Shown piece after piece: positions 1-8,968 of a DNA stretch of 48,353 nt. Positions within the stretch are counted from its first letter, which is position 1, and each line of letters starts with the position of its first letter. The position numbers and the translations under genes are program-made. This stretch comes from Succinatimonas hippei YIT 12066 (GTDB lineage Bacteria; Pseudomonadota; Gammaproteobacteria; Enterobacterales; Succinivibrionaceae), in the NCBI RefSeq assembly GCF_000188195.1, contig NZ_GL830982.1:1-48353 (forward strand). The letters are read 5' to 3'. The notes below the pieces were generated by a model that was given only the letters and a program-made list of their open reading frames with translations, was not told the DNA's origin and did no database searches.

Positions 1-37
1 AATCATCGGTCTTTAGGCCGGTGAGGACGTCAATCAT
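1..37 (-). CDS. 5' end of an unidentified gene (cut by window edge)
   Basis: An ATG on the minus strand at 37-35 is preceded by an AGGAG Shine-Dalgarno about 9 bases upstream and opens a frame reading MIDVLTGLKTDD before the window ends. Only twelve codons are visible, so the product cannot be named. It lies downstream of, and in the same direction as, the broken LysR gene. The start is supported by the ribosome binding site only. Confidence 0.5.
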   Translation of the reverse strand, partial: MIDVLTGLKTDD

Positions 38-126
38 AGTGTGTATCTCCTGGTGTTTTGGAGATATTGTAGAAAACGTTTTTTTAGTGAAGAAGCGCAA
101 ATATTGCATAGGGTTTTAACTAAAAG

Positions 127-1024
127 TTAAAACTGTTCTGCAGGATTTTGTTTTACAGTTTGTAAAAATTTCTGTACCGAGCGTTTAGGCTTTTTAGCAT
201 GAATTATTCCGAAATCAGCCGATAAGTCCCAATTTACCGTATGCGGTTTAAATAAAGGATGGACATGTGACCATTGCGCAATATTTAAAATGGCGTATCC
301 GCATTGATAGGCTTTGTTAAAAGATTCAAGGCTTAAATGTTTTTCATTAATTATCTTGACCCCATGAGAGGTTAAAAAGAGACGGGCTTTATCAAAAACT
401 TCAAGTACTCCTTCTTGATTTGCTAATACGGAACAATTTTTCAGATTAGTTATTTCAAGCGTTTTAGTTCCGTTTAAAGGATGGTTTTGCGGTAGACACA
501 AAATAAGCGGGGTTGTGTAGAGAAAGTATGCGTCGATATTATAAAGTTTAAGAAAATTATCATCATAAATACCGGCAACTACATCAATGTTGGAGCCTAA
601 GTTTTGCAGAATATGTAAGGCTTGGTTGGGTTCATTTTCAAAAGGTACAAGTTTTAATTTAATATCTTTTAGTTCATTTTGATGACGCAAAAACAACTCT
701 ATTATGTTCTGGGCATCGATTAAAGCTGAAACCCCAACGGAGAGAATATCGTCATTGTTAATATCCTGCAGCTCATGAAGAAAAAGTTCGGCTTTTTATG
801 TAAAGATCTGAAAATTCCAACAGCTTTTGTCCTGCAGCAGTAAGTTTAAGACCGCGGGCGGAGCGATAGAACAAAGAGATTTTTAAATCATTTTCAAAAG
901 AATCAATGCGCTTTTGCAGGGCTGAAGGAGAGACATGTAATATTTTTGCCGCTTGGGAAAAAGAATGTTCACGGGCAGTTACCGCAAAAGCTTTTAAATT
1001 TTTAGAGTAAAGATGTGTCCGCAT
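127..1024 (-). pseudogene. LysR-family transcriptional regulator, frameshifted
   Basis: Two adjacent minus-strand frames together make one LysR-type regulator. The upstream part (down to about 773) carries the N-terminal winged helix-turn-helix, with the typical FSQAAKILHVSPSALQKRI recognition region. The downstream part (696 to 127) is the substrate-binding effector domain. The HTH frame runs into TGA at about 772. Shifting by one base at the A5 run at 781-785 (T5 on the coding strand) joins it to LHELQDINNDDILSVGVSA and then to the effector domain without further breaks. One extra base in a homopolymer therefore explains the disruption. ATG at 1024 is preferred over the upstream TTG at 1087 because LysR proteins begin close to the HTH. 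It could be a true mutation, a sequencing error or slippage. Confidence 0.8.
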
Positions 1025-1221
1025 GCAGAATTTGTTTAAACACCGATTAATAAGAGTCCAATCTTGTTTAAATATAAAGTTTTTCAATATAAATTTAGTA
1101 TGGAAAAGACTAAGAATAAATCTTTTTTGAACACATACTGATCTTTTGTTGAAAAGATTTGTTCGTTTAAAAGGCTATTTGGTTAAAAGAGCAAAAATAA
1201 CAGACATGCGTTGAAGAAAGC

Positions 1222-1258
1222 AAAAAAAACCGTCATCTCTAAGAAGCGGAGATGACGG
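1222..1258 (-). terminator. Rho-independent terminator of the pgm-to-transporter operon
   Basis: A 10-bp perfect stem (CCGTCATCTC at 1230-1239 with GAGATGACGG at 1249-1258) and a short loop are followed, read on the minus strand, by eight T residues (A8 at 1222-1229). It lies just after the stop of the Na+/phosphate cotransporter gene. Confidence 0.85.
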
Positions 1259-1282
1259 CATAGGGCATGAGTGTAGGACTAA

Positions 1283-2938
1283 TTATTCGTTTTCAATAAG
1301 AGTTTTTACGGGATGATGCTGTCTGGTTTGTTTTTGCGCGCTAAGCTGTGCCCAACGGGAGCTTGCAAGTGAGCAGAAAATACCGTTTAACTGACGCAGA
1401 TCTGAAATTAATATAAGAATTAAAGCGCCTACGTCGTTGCCCCCGTTTGACTCCGGTGAAAGTTTGCTGAGCTGGCGTACCGAGTATTTATCGGTAAGCT
1501 CTTTAAAGTCGTTTTTATGGGTGAAAATAAGATCAAGCTCTGATTCGCGGCCGGTCATGAAAGCATTTAACGCAAAAGCAAGGTTTTCATTGACTATCTT
1601 GGTAAGCTTGATTAAATCGGCACGACTGTGTGCACTGAAATTTTCTTCAGGATTCTTGTTAAGAATAGTGACCTCAGCTTGCATTCTTTTAATTAAATCG
1701 CCGGCATGAACTGTAGAAACCACAGCAGTAAAAACCTGGTGCCAGCGTGCATTTAAATCAGCGTCGTCAAATTCAATCTGATCAAGATAACTTCTGACTT
1801 TGGCACTTAAATTTTCTATTTGCGTCATCTTTAATTCAAGCTGACTTTTAAGCGAGGTTTTTCCTGTAAGACTGTCGTTAAAAAATCCCAGCATTTCATG
1901 TAAGAATCCGCCTAAACGTAAAGTCTCTCGTACGGCGTTCGACACGGCCAGGGCGGGATTTTCCACTGCGTTTTCGTCAAGATATTTAGGCTCGCTTTCA
2001 TCAAGAGGAGCCGGCGGATCGGGAAATAATGATTTTAAAAGCTTTGCGTAAAGCGGAACAAAAGGCAGTAAGCCTAAGCAGACTATAAGATTAAAGATAA
2101 CGTGGAACCAAATTACCTGTTCCTGAATGCTGATTTGTAAAGAAGTCGGATCAAAATATGAAATAAAAGGCAGAACTAAAACGGTAACGGTAAGTTTAAA
2201 AAAGGTGTTGCCGAACATAACACGGCGGGCTGCAATACCTTGTCCTGCAGAACCTAGAATCTCAAGGCAGCAGCTGCCTAAATTGGCGCCGATAACAACT
2301 GCCATTGCCGTAGTAAAGCCTAAATGTCCGCCGCCTGCTATAACGGCAGTTAAAAGAACTGCGGCAAGAGATGAATAACAGATTATTGCAAGTAATGCGC
2401 CGAAAATGATGGAGAAAACGATTTCTCCGTTTAATGAATCTAAAATTAGTTGTACGGTCTCTGATTGGGCTACAGGTGCGGTCGAAGAAACAATGAGTTT
2501 AAGCGACATCAGCACAAGACCGAGTCCAACTAGGATTCTGCCGATTTTTGATGCTTTTTTCCTTTTACCAAGGAATAAAAAGACGCCAGTAATAATAAGA
2601 ACGGGGCATACTGCAGACAGATCGAAAGTAAGAATTCGGGCCATTACCGCCGTGCCCAGATCTGCTCCGAGCATGATGGTAAGGGCGGGGGTAAGAGCTA
2701 TTATGCCCTTACCTAAAAATGATGATACTAACATGGCCGTGGCGTTGGAACTTTGAACCAAAGCCGTAGTGCAGAGCCCGGCAAGTACCGCGCGCAGCGG
2801 CCATAATCTTGAAGACAGGGACCTTGCAACATAGACGTTTATCGAAGAACCGCAGGCTTTGAGCACCCCGTTTTTAGTAACGTAAATGCCGTATGCAAGA
2901 AGTGCGATTCCCGAAAGTAAACTTAAAAGTATCTGCAT
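1283..2938 (-). CDS. Na+/phosphate cotransporter family protein (NptA/YjbB type) with PhoU-like tail
   Basis: The 551-residue protein begins with several hydrophobic segments and contains the two inverted Na+/Pi-cotransporter (PF02690) repeats. The first carries the signature VQSSNATAMLVSSFLG at about residue 61. The second has the related CYSSLAAVLL at about 187. The family moves inorganic phosphate with sodium across the inner membrane, inward or outward depending on the member. The C-terminal ~220 residues are hydrophilic and helical, as in PhoU-like domains fused to YjbB proteins. It is the last gene of the pgm operon, 34 bases after the MFS gene, with an AAGGA ribosome site and the operon terminator behind it. 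The neighbours (PhnP-like hydrolase, phosphoglucomutase) suggest it balances phosphate released by sugar-phosphate metabolism; that link is inference. Confidence 0.85.
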   Translation of the reverse strand: MQILLSLLSGIALLAYGIYVTKNGVLKACGSSINVYVARSLSSRLWPLRAVLAGLCTTALVQSSNATAMLVSSFLGKGIIALTPALTIMLGADLGTAVMARILTFDLSAVCPVLIITGVFLFLGKRKKASKIGRILVGLGLVLMSLKLIVSSTAPVAQSETVQLILDSLNGEIVFSIIFGALLAIICYSSLAAVLLTAVIAGGGHLGFTTAMAVVIGANLGSCCLEILGSAGQGIAARRVMFGNTFFKLTVTVLVLPFISYFDPTSLQISIQEQVIWFHVIFNLIVCLGLLPFVPLYAKLLKSLFPDPPAPLDESEPKYLDENAVENPALAVSNAVRETLRLGGFLHEMLGFFNDSLTGKTSLKSQLELKMTQIENLSAKVRSYLDQIEFDDADLNARWHQVFTAVVSTVHAGDLIKRMQAEVTILNKNPEENFSAHSRADLIKLTKIVNENLAFALNAFMTGRESELDLIFTHKNDFKELTDKYSVRQLSKLSPESNGGNDVGALILILISDLRQLNGIFCSLASSRWAQLSAQKQTRQHHPVKTLIENE

Positions 2939-2972
2939 GTCCCTAATCCTTATTCTTTATGTTTAATGTTAA

Positions 2973-4193
2973 TTATTCAGCAGCCTTTTTAGCCGGTTCG
3001 TGGCTGACGTCATCCTTGAAGAAGAACAGGAAGATGACGAATACGAATACGGCGATACCAGCAGGGAAGAGCCAGAAGGTTTCCCACTGGGCAAGACCTG
3101 CAGAGCCGGTGTCGGTAACATGGCTGTTGAAAATATAGCCGCAGACGGAAGAGGCGAAGAAGAGACCAACACCGTTTGAAGCGATAAAGCGCAATGACTG
3201 GGCCTGAGCTTTAATCTTGTCACCGGCTTTCTTATCGGCATAAATATCTGCAACGGTAAAGAAGAAGTCCCAGCATACGCCCTGAAGAATGAGGCCTATG
3301 ATTACAAGCGGATAGCTTCCGGATAGTGCAGACTCGGAGAAGAGTACTGAGCGGATTGCCCAGGAAATCATGCCGAGCATTAAGGTAACCTTAAAGCCGA
3401 AGCGGGTAAGGAAGAAAGGAATAAAGAAGACAAAGAGCACTTCCATTGCTACGCCGATCTGCATCATGGAGGCAGCGTTGTCAAAGCCTAAGGCATTTAA
3501 GAATACCGGAATGTATGCAGAGTAGGCGGTCTTAGGCACCATGAGGATCAGGATTGAAACCATCATGATGGTGAAGTATTTGTCTTTGAACAATGCCATG
3601 GCATCCAAGCATAAAAGGTCACGGATTGAGAAAGGAGCACCGGCACTCTTAGGCGGAGTATGCGGCAAGGTGAAGCTGTATACGCCCATGATGATAGCGG
3701 AGATAATAGCGACATACCAAGTCATGACATCGCCGGACCAGCCCATTTGACCGATAAAGAGGCCTAAAACTACATAACCGATTGAACCGAATACGCGGAC
3801 TACCGGGAAGTAGCGCGGACCGTCAACGTGGTGGAAGGTAATGGAGTTGGTTAAAGCAACGGTCGGATAGTAAATAAGTCCTACAAAGAAAATACCGATG
3901 AGGGAGTATGTAGGCTGACCTGCAACGATAAATCCTGATGTAATGTAAAGGACGGCGGCAAGCAGCAGATGCATAACACCGAGCAGTTTCTCGGTTGAGA
4001 AGAAGCGGTCTGCGACCATACCTACGAACATCGGGGACAAAATGGTGGCGATACCTAATACAGCATAGGCTGTACCGATAATGTCAGGCATTCCGTAAGA
4101 GCTTAATACCAAGCCTAAGGTTAATACCCAGGCACCTTGCACGATGTACTGGATGAACATCATGCCCATGAGGCGGCTCATCATGAGTTTCAT
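2973..4193 (-). CDS. MFS transporter, nucleoside:H+ symporter family (NupG/XapB-like)
   Basis: The 406-residue, twelve-TM major facilitator protein begins MKLMMSRLMGMMFIQYIVQG, followed by GAWVLTLGLVLSS. This N-terminal pattern is typical of the nucleoside H+ symporter family (PF03825: NupG, XapB, YegT). The conserved loop GMVADRFFSTEKLLGVMHL between TM2 and TM3 is clear. The start has an AAGGAGA ribosome site 8 bases upstream. It lies 12 bases after the PhnP-like gene and 34 before the phosphate cotransporter gene, so the four genes are probably cotranscribed. Uptake of a nucleoside or similar glycoside is the family expectation; the actual substrate is unknown. Codon use is strongly biased, suggesting good expression. 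Confidence 0.8.
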   Translation of the reverse strand: MKLMMSRLMGMMFIQYIVQGAWVLTLGLVLSSYGMPDIIGTAYAVLGIATILSPMFVGMVADRFFSTEKLLGVMHLLLAAVLYITSGFIVAGQPTYSLIGIFFVGLIYYPTVALTNSITFHHVDGPRYFPVVRVFGSIGYVVLGLFIGQMGWSGDVMTWYVAIISAIIMGVYSFTLPHTPPKSAGAPFSIRDLLCLDAMALFKDKYFTIMMVSILILMVPKTAYSAYIPVFLNALGFDNAASMMQIGVAMEVLFVFFIPFFLTRFGFKVTLMLGMISWAIRSVLFSESALSGSYPLVIIGLILQGVCWDFFFTVADIYADKKAGDKIKAQAQSLRFIASNGVGLFFASSVCGYIFNSHVTDTGSAGLAQWETFWLFPAGIAVFVFVIFLFFFKDDVSHEPAKKAAE

Positions 4194-4205
4194 GGAAAGT
4201 TCTCC

Positions 4206-5024
4206 TTAAATATCTAATACCATGCCGTCAAAGGCGGTTGTAATGTCATGCTCGTCCATCAATTTGCACAGTTCATCATGATTTAAAGTTGATGAATGTG
4301 AAACATGAGATGTAATGACGCGAGATGATTCGGTCAGGCATCCCAGCTCTTTTAGTAAGGCTACTTCAGCAAACAATGAATTGAAATTCAAATGATTGTT
4401 GGTTTTTTCGCCGTCACGGAAAGCGTAGGTGCACTCAAGAACGGCAACGTCAATCTTGCGGCCTTTTAAAAACTCGAAGGTGCTGTCAGGAAGCCAGCCT
4501 GAGTCAAGACCGTAGAAGAAAGTCTTACCGTCTTTTTCAATTAAATAGTTGTAGCAAAGCTCCATCTTGGCGTGATTGGCAAGAGTCGGAGTAATTTTGT
4601 AGCCTTCATGCTCGTAAGTTAAATACGGTGCGATAAGGTGGAAAACGAAACGATCGCCCTGTAAGCCGTCTAAAGCGTTGAAAGCACCCTTAATTGCGCA
4701 GTCATTGCCGAAAATATGTAACGGAAATTCCACGTTTTGGGCAAAGCCTACGGTACGGCTGACGAATTCACCGACGTTAAAATGGTCAGGGTGAGTGTGC
4801 GTGAACAATACGGTATCAATTTCACGTGCGGTCATGTTTTCACGCTTTAATTGTGCTGACCACTCAGGTGACATATCAATAAGAATATGATTGTCAACCA
4901 TAGCAGATGCTCTGGTTCTGACATTAGCTCCGCCGTGTTCGCGGGCATAGGTGCAGACTTTGCAGTTGCAGAACGGATTAGGGATGCCCTCTGAGGCGGC
5001 AGTTCCCATAAATTTTACTTGCAT
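4206..5024 (-). CDS. Metallo-beta-lactamase-fold hydrolase, PhnP-like phosphodiesterase family
   Basis: The 272-residue protein begins with a glycine-rich strand and a CNCKVC zinc-binding cluster (residues about 19-24), the same arrangement as the structural zinc site of E. coli PhnP. The metal-binding motif HTHPDH is at about residue 76, followed by later His/Asp ligands (LANHAK, GLDSG, SHVSHS) and the PhnP-like C-terminal FDGM. PhnP opens 5-phosphoribosyl 1,2-cyclic phosphate in phosphonate breakdown. Here no phn genes are nearby; instead the gene sits 9 bases after pgm and 12 before a nucleoside-type transporter, so a cyclic or nucleotide-derived sugar phosphate is a reasonable guess. A strong AGGAGG site precedes the ATG. 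Family assignment is firm, substrate uncertain. Confidence 0.8.
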   Translation of the reverse strand: MQVKFMGTAASEGIPNPFCNCKVCTYAREHGGANVRTRASAMVDNHILIDMSPEWSAQLKRENMTAREIDTVLFTHTHPDHFNVGEFVSRTVGFAQNVEFPLHIFGNDCAIKGAFNALDGLQGDRFVFHLIAPYLTYEHEGYKITPTLANHAKMELCYNYLIEKDGKTFFYGLDSGWLPDSTFEFLKGRKIDVAVLECTYAFRDGEKTNNHLNFNSLFAEVALLKELGCLTESSRVITSHVSHSSTLNHDELCKLMDEHDITTAFDGMVLDI

Positions 5025-5033
5025 GTGAGCCTC

Positions 5034-6668
5034 CTAGTTATGTTTGATGGCTTGATTAACGATATTTACGGCATCTTCCTTGACCTTGATTAAATGATCG
5101 GGGCCTAAGAACGATTCGTAATAAATCTTGTAGATGTTTTCGGTTCCTGACGGGCGGGCGGAGAACCAGCAGTTGTCGGCAAGTACTTTGATGCCGCCGA
5201 TTTCTGCATTGTTGCCGGGTGCCTTGGTCATGACTTTTAAAATCTTTTGTCCGGCTAAGGTATCTTGGGTAACGCTCTTTTCAGTCAGGTTGACGAACGC
5301 TTTTTTTCCTTCCGGCGTAGTGATTTCATCAATGCGTCCGTAATAAGGATCGCCGAATTTTTCAGTAAGCTTTTTGTAATATGAAACCAGATCAAGCCCG
5401 GATGCAGCACAAAGCTCGGCACCGATGAGTCCGGCGAGGAAACCGTCCTTGTCAGTGGTAAACGGACAGCCGTTTAAATCAAGATATGAGGCTCCGGCGC
5501 TTTCTTCACAGCCGAATACGAGCTCTTGTTTAAAGAGACCTTCGGAGAACCATTTAAAGCCTATAGGGGTCTCATAAACTTTATATCCTGCGTCGGTGAT
5601 GATTTTATCCATCATCACGGTTGCGCCGATAGTTTTGCCTACACCGGCTTTTTTAGGCCAATTAGGGCGGTTGTGGCACAAATAGTGCATGATAGAGCTT
5701 AAGTAATGATTCGAATTTAAAAGACCTTCTCTGGTTACAAGGCCGTGGCGATCGGCATCCGGATCGTTTGCAATGCACAAGTCGTAATCATCTTTGACGG
5801 CAACAAGCGGTTTCATTGTGTAAGGCGACATGCAGTCCATACGGATGTTGTCGTCGTAATCAAAAGGAATAAAAGAGAAAGTCGGATCGATCTTGCGGTT
5901 GATGATAGTTACGTCAATACCGTACTCTTGAATGATTCTGTCCCAATAGTCAAGAGATGCTCCGCCTTGCGGGTTTACGGCAATTTTGAGCTTTGAATCT
6001 TTAATTGCTTTAAGATTAATGACGTTTTTAAGTTCGTCGACAAAAGGCGTCATCATATCTTTAAAGTGAAGATTAGGGCTTTGTAATGTTTCCTGCCAGG
6101 AAAGCTGTTTTACTTCTTTATTGCCGTTTTGCAAAATAGCGTTGGCTCTGTCGGCAATAGGTTTAGTGTAAAACGGACTTGCCGGTCCCCCTAAAGGAGG
6201 GTTGTATTTAAATCCTCCGTCATGCGGAGGGTTATGGGACGGGGTGATGATGATGCCGTCGGCAAGATTATCTTTACGTCCGAAATTGTGGCGTACTATT
6301 TCGCGGGAAATTACCGGGGTCGGAGTATAGGCAAAGTCATTGGCAACTACGGTTTCAACGCCGTTGGCGCATAAAACTTCAAGTGCGGTATGAAGTGCCG
6401 GTTCAGACAGAGCGTGGGTGTCCATGCCGATAAAAAGCGGACCTGTTATCTGCCATTCTTTGCGCAGGTCGGCAATCGCCTGAGTAATAGCTGCGATATG
6501 GCTTTGAGTATACGAGCCGTTATTAGGGCTGCCGCGGTGTCCCGAGGTTCCGAAAACTACGGCATTTAAAGGATCGCTTAAATTAGGAGTTACTTCATAA
6601 TAGAGGCTTATAAGCCTTTGAATATTGGTAAGCGGAAAATTGCTAGCCAAAATACCTGCTCTTGACAT
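5034..6668 (-). CDS. pgm: Phosphoglucomutase (alpha-D-glucose phosphate-specific)
   Basis: The 544 residues match the usual length of E. coli-type Pgm (about 546) and keep the landmarks. These are the FGTSGHRG phosphate-binding start, the catalytic phosphoserine loop TPSHNPP at 142-148 (S144), the Mg-binding loop NDPDADRHG near residue 300, the sugar-binding GCEESAGAS, and the C-terminal phosphate loop ARPSGTENIYK. The enzyme interconverts glucose 1-phosphate and glucose 6-phosphate in the cytoplasm, linking glycogen and galactose metabolism and UDP-glucose synthesis to glycolysis. It is the first gene of a four-gene minus-strand operon, with an AGGGGAAG ribosome site. In this operon with a nucleoside-type importer it might also act on pentose phosphates; that is speculation. 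Confidence 0.95.
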   Translation of the reverse strand: MSRAGILASNFPLTNIQRLISLYYEVTPNLSDPLNAVVFGTSGHRGSPNNGSYTQSHIAAITQAIADLRKEWQITGPLFIGMDTHALSEPALHTALEVLCANGVETVVANDFAYTPTPVISREIVRHNFGRKDNLADGIIITPSHNPPHDGGFKYNPPLGGPASPFYTKPIADRANAILQNGNKEVKQLSWQETLQSPNLHFKDMMTPFVDELKNVINLKAIKDSKLKIAVNPQGGASLDYWDRIIQEYGIDVTIINRKIDPTFSFIPFDYDDNIRMDCMSPYTMKPLVAVKDDYDLCIANDPDADRHGLVTREGLLNSNHYLSSIMHYLCHNRPNWPKKAGVGKTIGATVMMDKIITDAGYKVYETPIGFKWFSEGLFKQELVFGCEESAGASYLDLNGCPFTTDKDGFLAGLIGAELCAASGLDLVSYYKKLTEKFGDPYYGRIDEITTPEGKKAFVNLTEKSVTQDTLAGQKILKVMTKAPGNNAEIGGIKVLADNCWFSARPSGTENIYKIYYESFLGPDHLIKVKEDAVNIVNQAIKHN

Positions 6669-6976
6669 GATACTTCCCCTGCTGCGGTAAATTGTGACGA
6701 TAAGATAACTAAAAGTTGTAAAAATTTTTGTGATATGTATCGCATATAAAATATATTGTTATATTTATATTAAATATCAACTACATGTTTTTAAAGGAAA
6801 AAGATAAACAAGAGAGAGGAAAGTTTGTTGTATAAGTGTTGTAAAATAAAAATTTGTTGTATAATTTTTTGTATAAAAAGTTGTATAATTTATAAAAACC
6901 GATATTTATAAATTGATTTTAAAGGCCAAAAAATCACCTGATGATTATTTTTGTTTTTTAACTCGGTGTTGTAAAA
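6669..6976. other. 308-base AT-rich divergent intergenic region
   Basis: This stretch separates the divergent pgm operon and the transposase gene. It contains no plausible ORF. Its left part must hold the pgm promoter, though no clean -35/-10 pair is obvious among the many AT runs. Its right half holds the TTGTATAA repeats annotated separately. No terminal inverted repeat matching the region after the transposase was found by eye. Confidence 0.6.
6828..6888 (+). repeat. Cluster of TTGTATAA direct repeats upstream of the transposase
   Basis: TTGTATAA occurs at 6828-6835, 6857-6864, 6869-6876 and 6881-6888, with the variant TTGTAAAA at 6839-6846 and again at 6969-6976, directly before the transposase ATG. 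Start-to-start distances are 11, 18, 12 and 12 bases, roughly one helical turn or a little more. The arrangement resembles binding sites for a DNA-binding protein, possibly the transposase itself, but the sequence is AT-rich and chance contributes. Confidence 0.5.
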
Positions 6977-8776
6977 ATGAGTATTCGCTTTCGTGTGACA
7001 GTCGCTCCTTCAGGTAAAAAATACGGGGCTATCGTTAATACTTTTAGAGATAAAACAACCGGAAAAGTTAAAACTCAAGGACTTAAAAGTTATGGCGTCC
7101 TTAGTGACCAAAAATTAAAAGATGAGGCCTTTTTACAGGCAGTTGATGCCGATGTTAAAGCCATAAAAGATCAGTTTTTAAAGCAGACTGCGGTCATGCG
7201 GGAAATTCATTCAAAATTGGATGACGACGCTTCTTTAAGCAAAACCTCATCGTTTGCCATGCCTCAGTACTATTACGCTTTGGCTTTATATCGCAAATTT
7301 TGGGAAATATTAGGTTGTGACGCGGTGTTTTCCAAACTCGGGCGCAAAAGTAACGATCCGGCATTTAAAATCCACGGTGATTTGATTTGTTTTTATTTTG
7401 CCTCTTTGCTTAACTTTAATCCTGCAAGTTCGTTTGACACGCCTGAAGATTTTGCCGAGCATATTTTTGATTTGTCATTTGTAAACGAAGGATCTTATAA
7501 AGCGGCAATTAAGCTTTTTTATAAAAATAAAGACAAAATAATCGATGCATTAAACGAAAAACGTAGTTTTGCTCAAGACCCTGCTCAGAATTACACTTTT
7601 TATTTAACCAAGTTTTATTTTTTAGAAGAGGATAAAAGCAAAGGTTCCAATCTTAAAGAAGTACCGATGCTCTTTAGCCAATTTTTAAACAGTTTTAAAA
7701 TTCCCATTGATTTTAATTTGTGGGAACAGCCGAAAAATCGCGCTGAGCTTTACGATCTTTTGCAGAGATTTGAACAAAAATACAGTTTTTTAAGGGAGAC
7801 AGGAGGAACTGCCACCGTCATTTCCGATACCGAGATTAACAATAAGCGATCGCTTCTAAGCTTAAGCGAACTAGGATACAACTATATTCTTATCCGCAAT
7901 CTGCATAAATTTCCAAGACGCATGCAGGATCTGATTTTGTCAAACGGTAAATGGATGAGCGTATATAATAAGCAGGGGCAGAGCGTATATAAATATAAAG
8001 AATTTATTTTAAATTTAAGCGGTCGATCCGTTTTAGGTAAAAACGAGCCTTATAAAGTTAAAAGCCGCTTTATCGTCATTTGGTCAGACAGCAAGCGCAT
8101 TCACGATTTAGATCGCCTGGCAAAGCAATGGGAGGCAGCTTACGAGGTAGTAAGCAAGAAAGAAAATCTTTATGAAGCCGTACCTTTTGATGAGAATGAA
8201 GAAAATACTCACGGATTGATGCAGTTTATCCGTAAAAAAGAAGATATTTCAGAGTATGAACTTGACTTTAGCGCTTATCGAAACCGCGGCGTTACAGCGG
8301 GATTTTACATTATTGCAACATCCCTTGGTGATCCTGTGCATGATTTGTATCGGCAGATAAGAACTTTATGGCGCGATAAGGAAATTTTCCGTGCGGTAAA
8401 CGGCAGTAATGACGCATCGTCCTATAAATTTATAAAAGATATTCAAGGTCAGTTCGTGTTAAAGCATATCGCTTTTGTTCTGGAACGCTGCATGCTTTAT
8501 TTCTTGAAAAGAAACGGTCTTAACGTAAGCGCCAAGCAGCTTAGGGAAATAATGCATGAAAGTATGCTGGCAAAGATGCCGGAGAGCTTTGCGCATGACA
8601 AAATTTTGCTTAAGACCTGTAATGCCGAAAGTTTTAATAAAACTTTGCGAAAAGGACGTAAACTGCGTTTTGATGAGGTGTCATCAATTTTAGGGTTGAC
8701 TCCGCTGCAGTCGGTTGAAACATTAGCCGCGCTTAAAAATAAACTGACGACGGTTTTGCCGTTTATAGAATTGTAG
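6977..8776 (+). CDS. IS1634-like (DDE, IS4 superfamily) transposase, catalytically doubtful
   Basis: The 599-residue protein has the architecture of IS1634 transposases. The N-terminal region is basic, with KKYGAIVNTFRDK. It is followed by a core with FYLTKFYFLEED near 207, a VISDTEINNKRSLLSL strand near 285 (second catalytic Asp), a YRNRGVTAGFYIIATS segment, and an LWRDKEIFRAV helix expected to carry the Glu. In typical members the first catalytic Asp lies in a FYDVTTFYF-like strand. Here the same strand reads FYLTKFYF, so that Asp appears to be missing. No terminal inverted repeats or target duplications were seen, and no good Shine-Dalgarno precedes ATG 6977. The frame is intact. It may be an immobile relative or a domesticated copy. 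The beginning of the accessory region with secretion-like genes lies immediately downstream. Confidence 0.7.
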   Translation: MSIRFRVTVAPSGKKYGAIVNTFRDKTTGKVKTQGLKSYGVLSDQKLKDEAFLQAVDADVKAIKDQFLKQTAVMREIHSKLDDDASLSKTSSFAMPQYYYALALYRKFWEILGCDAVFSKLGRKSNDPAFKIHGDLICFYFASLLNFNPASSFDTPEDFAEHIFDLSFVNEGSYKAAIKLFYKNKDKIIDALNEKRSFAQDPAQNYTFYLTKFYFLEEDKSKGSNLKEVPMLFSQFLNSFKIPIDFNLWEQPKNRAELYDLLQRFEQKYSFLRETGGTATVISDTEINNKRSLLSLSELGYNYILIRNLHKFPRRMQDLILSNGKWMSVYNKQGQSVYKYKEFILNLSGRSVLGKNEPYKVKSRFIVIWSDSKRIHDLDRLAKQWEAAYEVVSKKENLYEAVPFDENEENTHGLMQFIRKKEDISEYELDFSAYRNRGVTAGFYIIATSLGDPVHDLYRQIRTLWRDKEIFRAVNGSNDASSYKFIKDIQGQFVLKHIAFVLERCMLYFLKRNGLNVSAKQLREIMHESMLAKMPESFAHDKILLKTCNAESFNKTLRKGRKLRFDEVSSILGLTPLQSVETLAALKNKLTTVLPFIEL

Positions 8777-8968
8777 TCCGCGGGAAGTTATGCTTTAAAA
8801 AGAGGACTTGGTATGAAAACGCTAAATATTATGTTTTTTGCGCGTAGTGAAAAATTTTTAACATGAGACTTTCTTTGTATTGATAAATAGCTTATAACTA
8901 AATATTGAAAGCATATGTGTTTTCTTACGTTTCTATTAAGGTAAGTTTGGCGGTACAAGAGGTTTTTA

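Noticed and set aside
6669-8968. Terminal inverted repeats of an insertion sequence
   Set aside because: No matching pair longer than AT-rich chance runs was found on either side of the transposase by eye.
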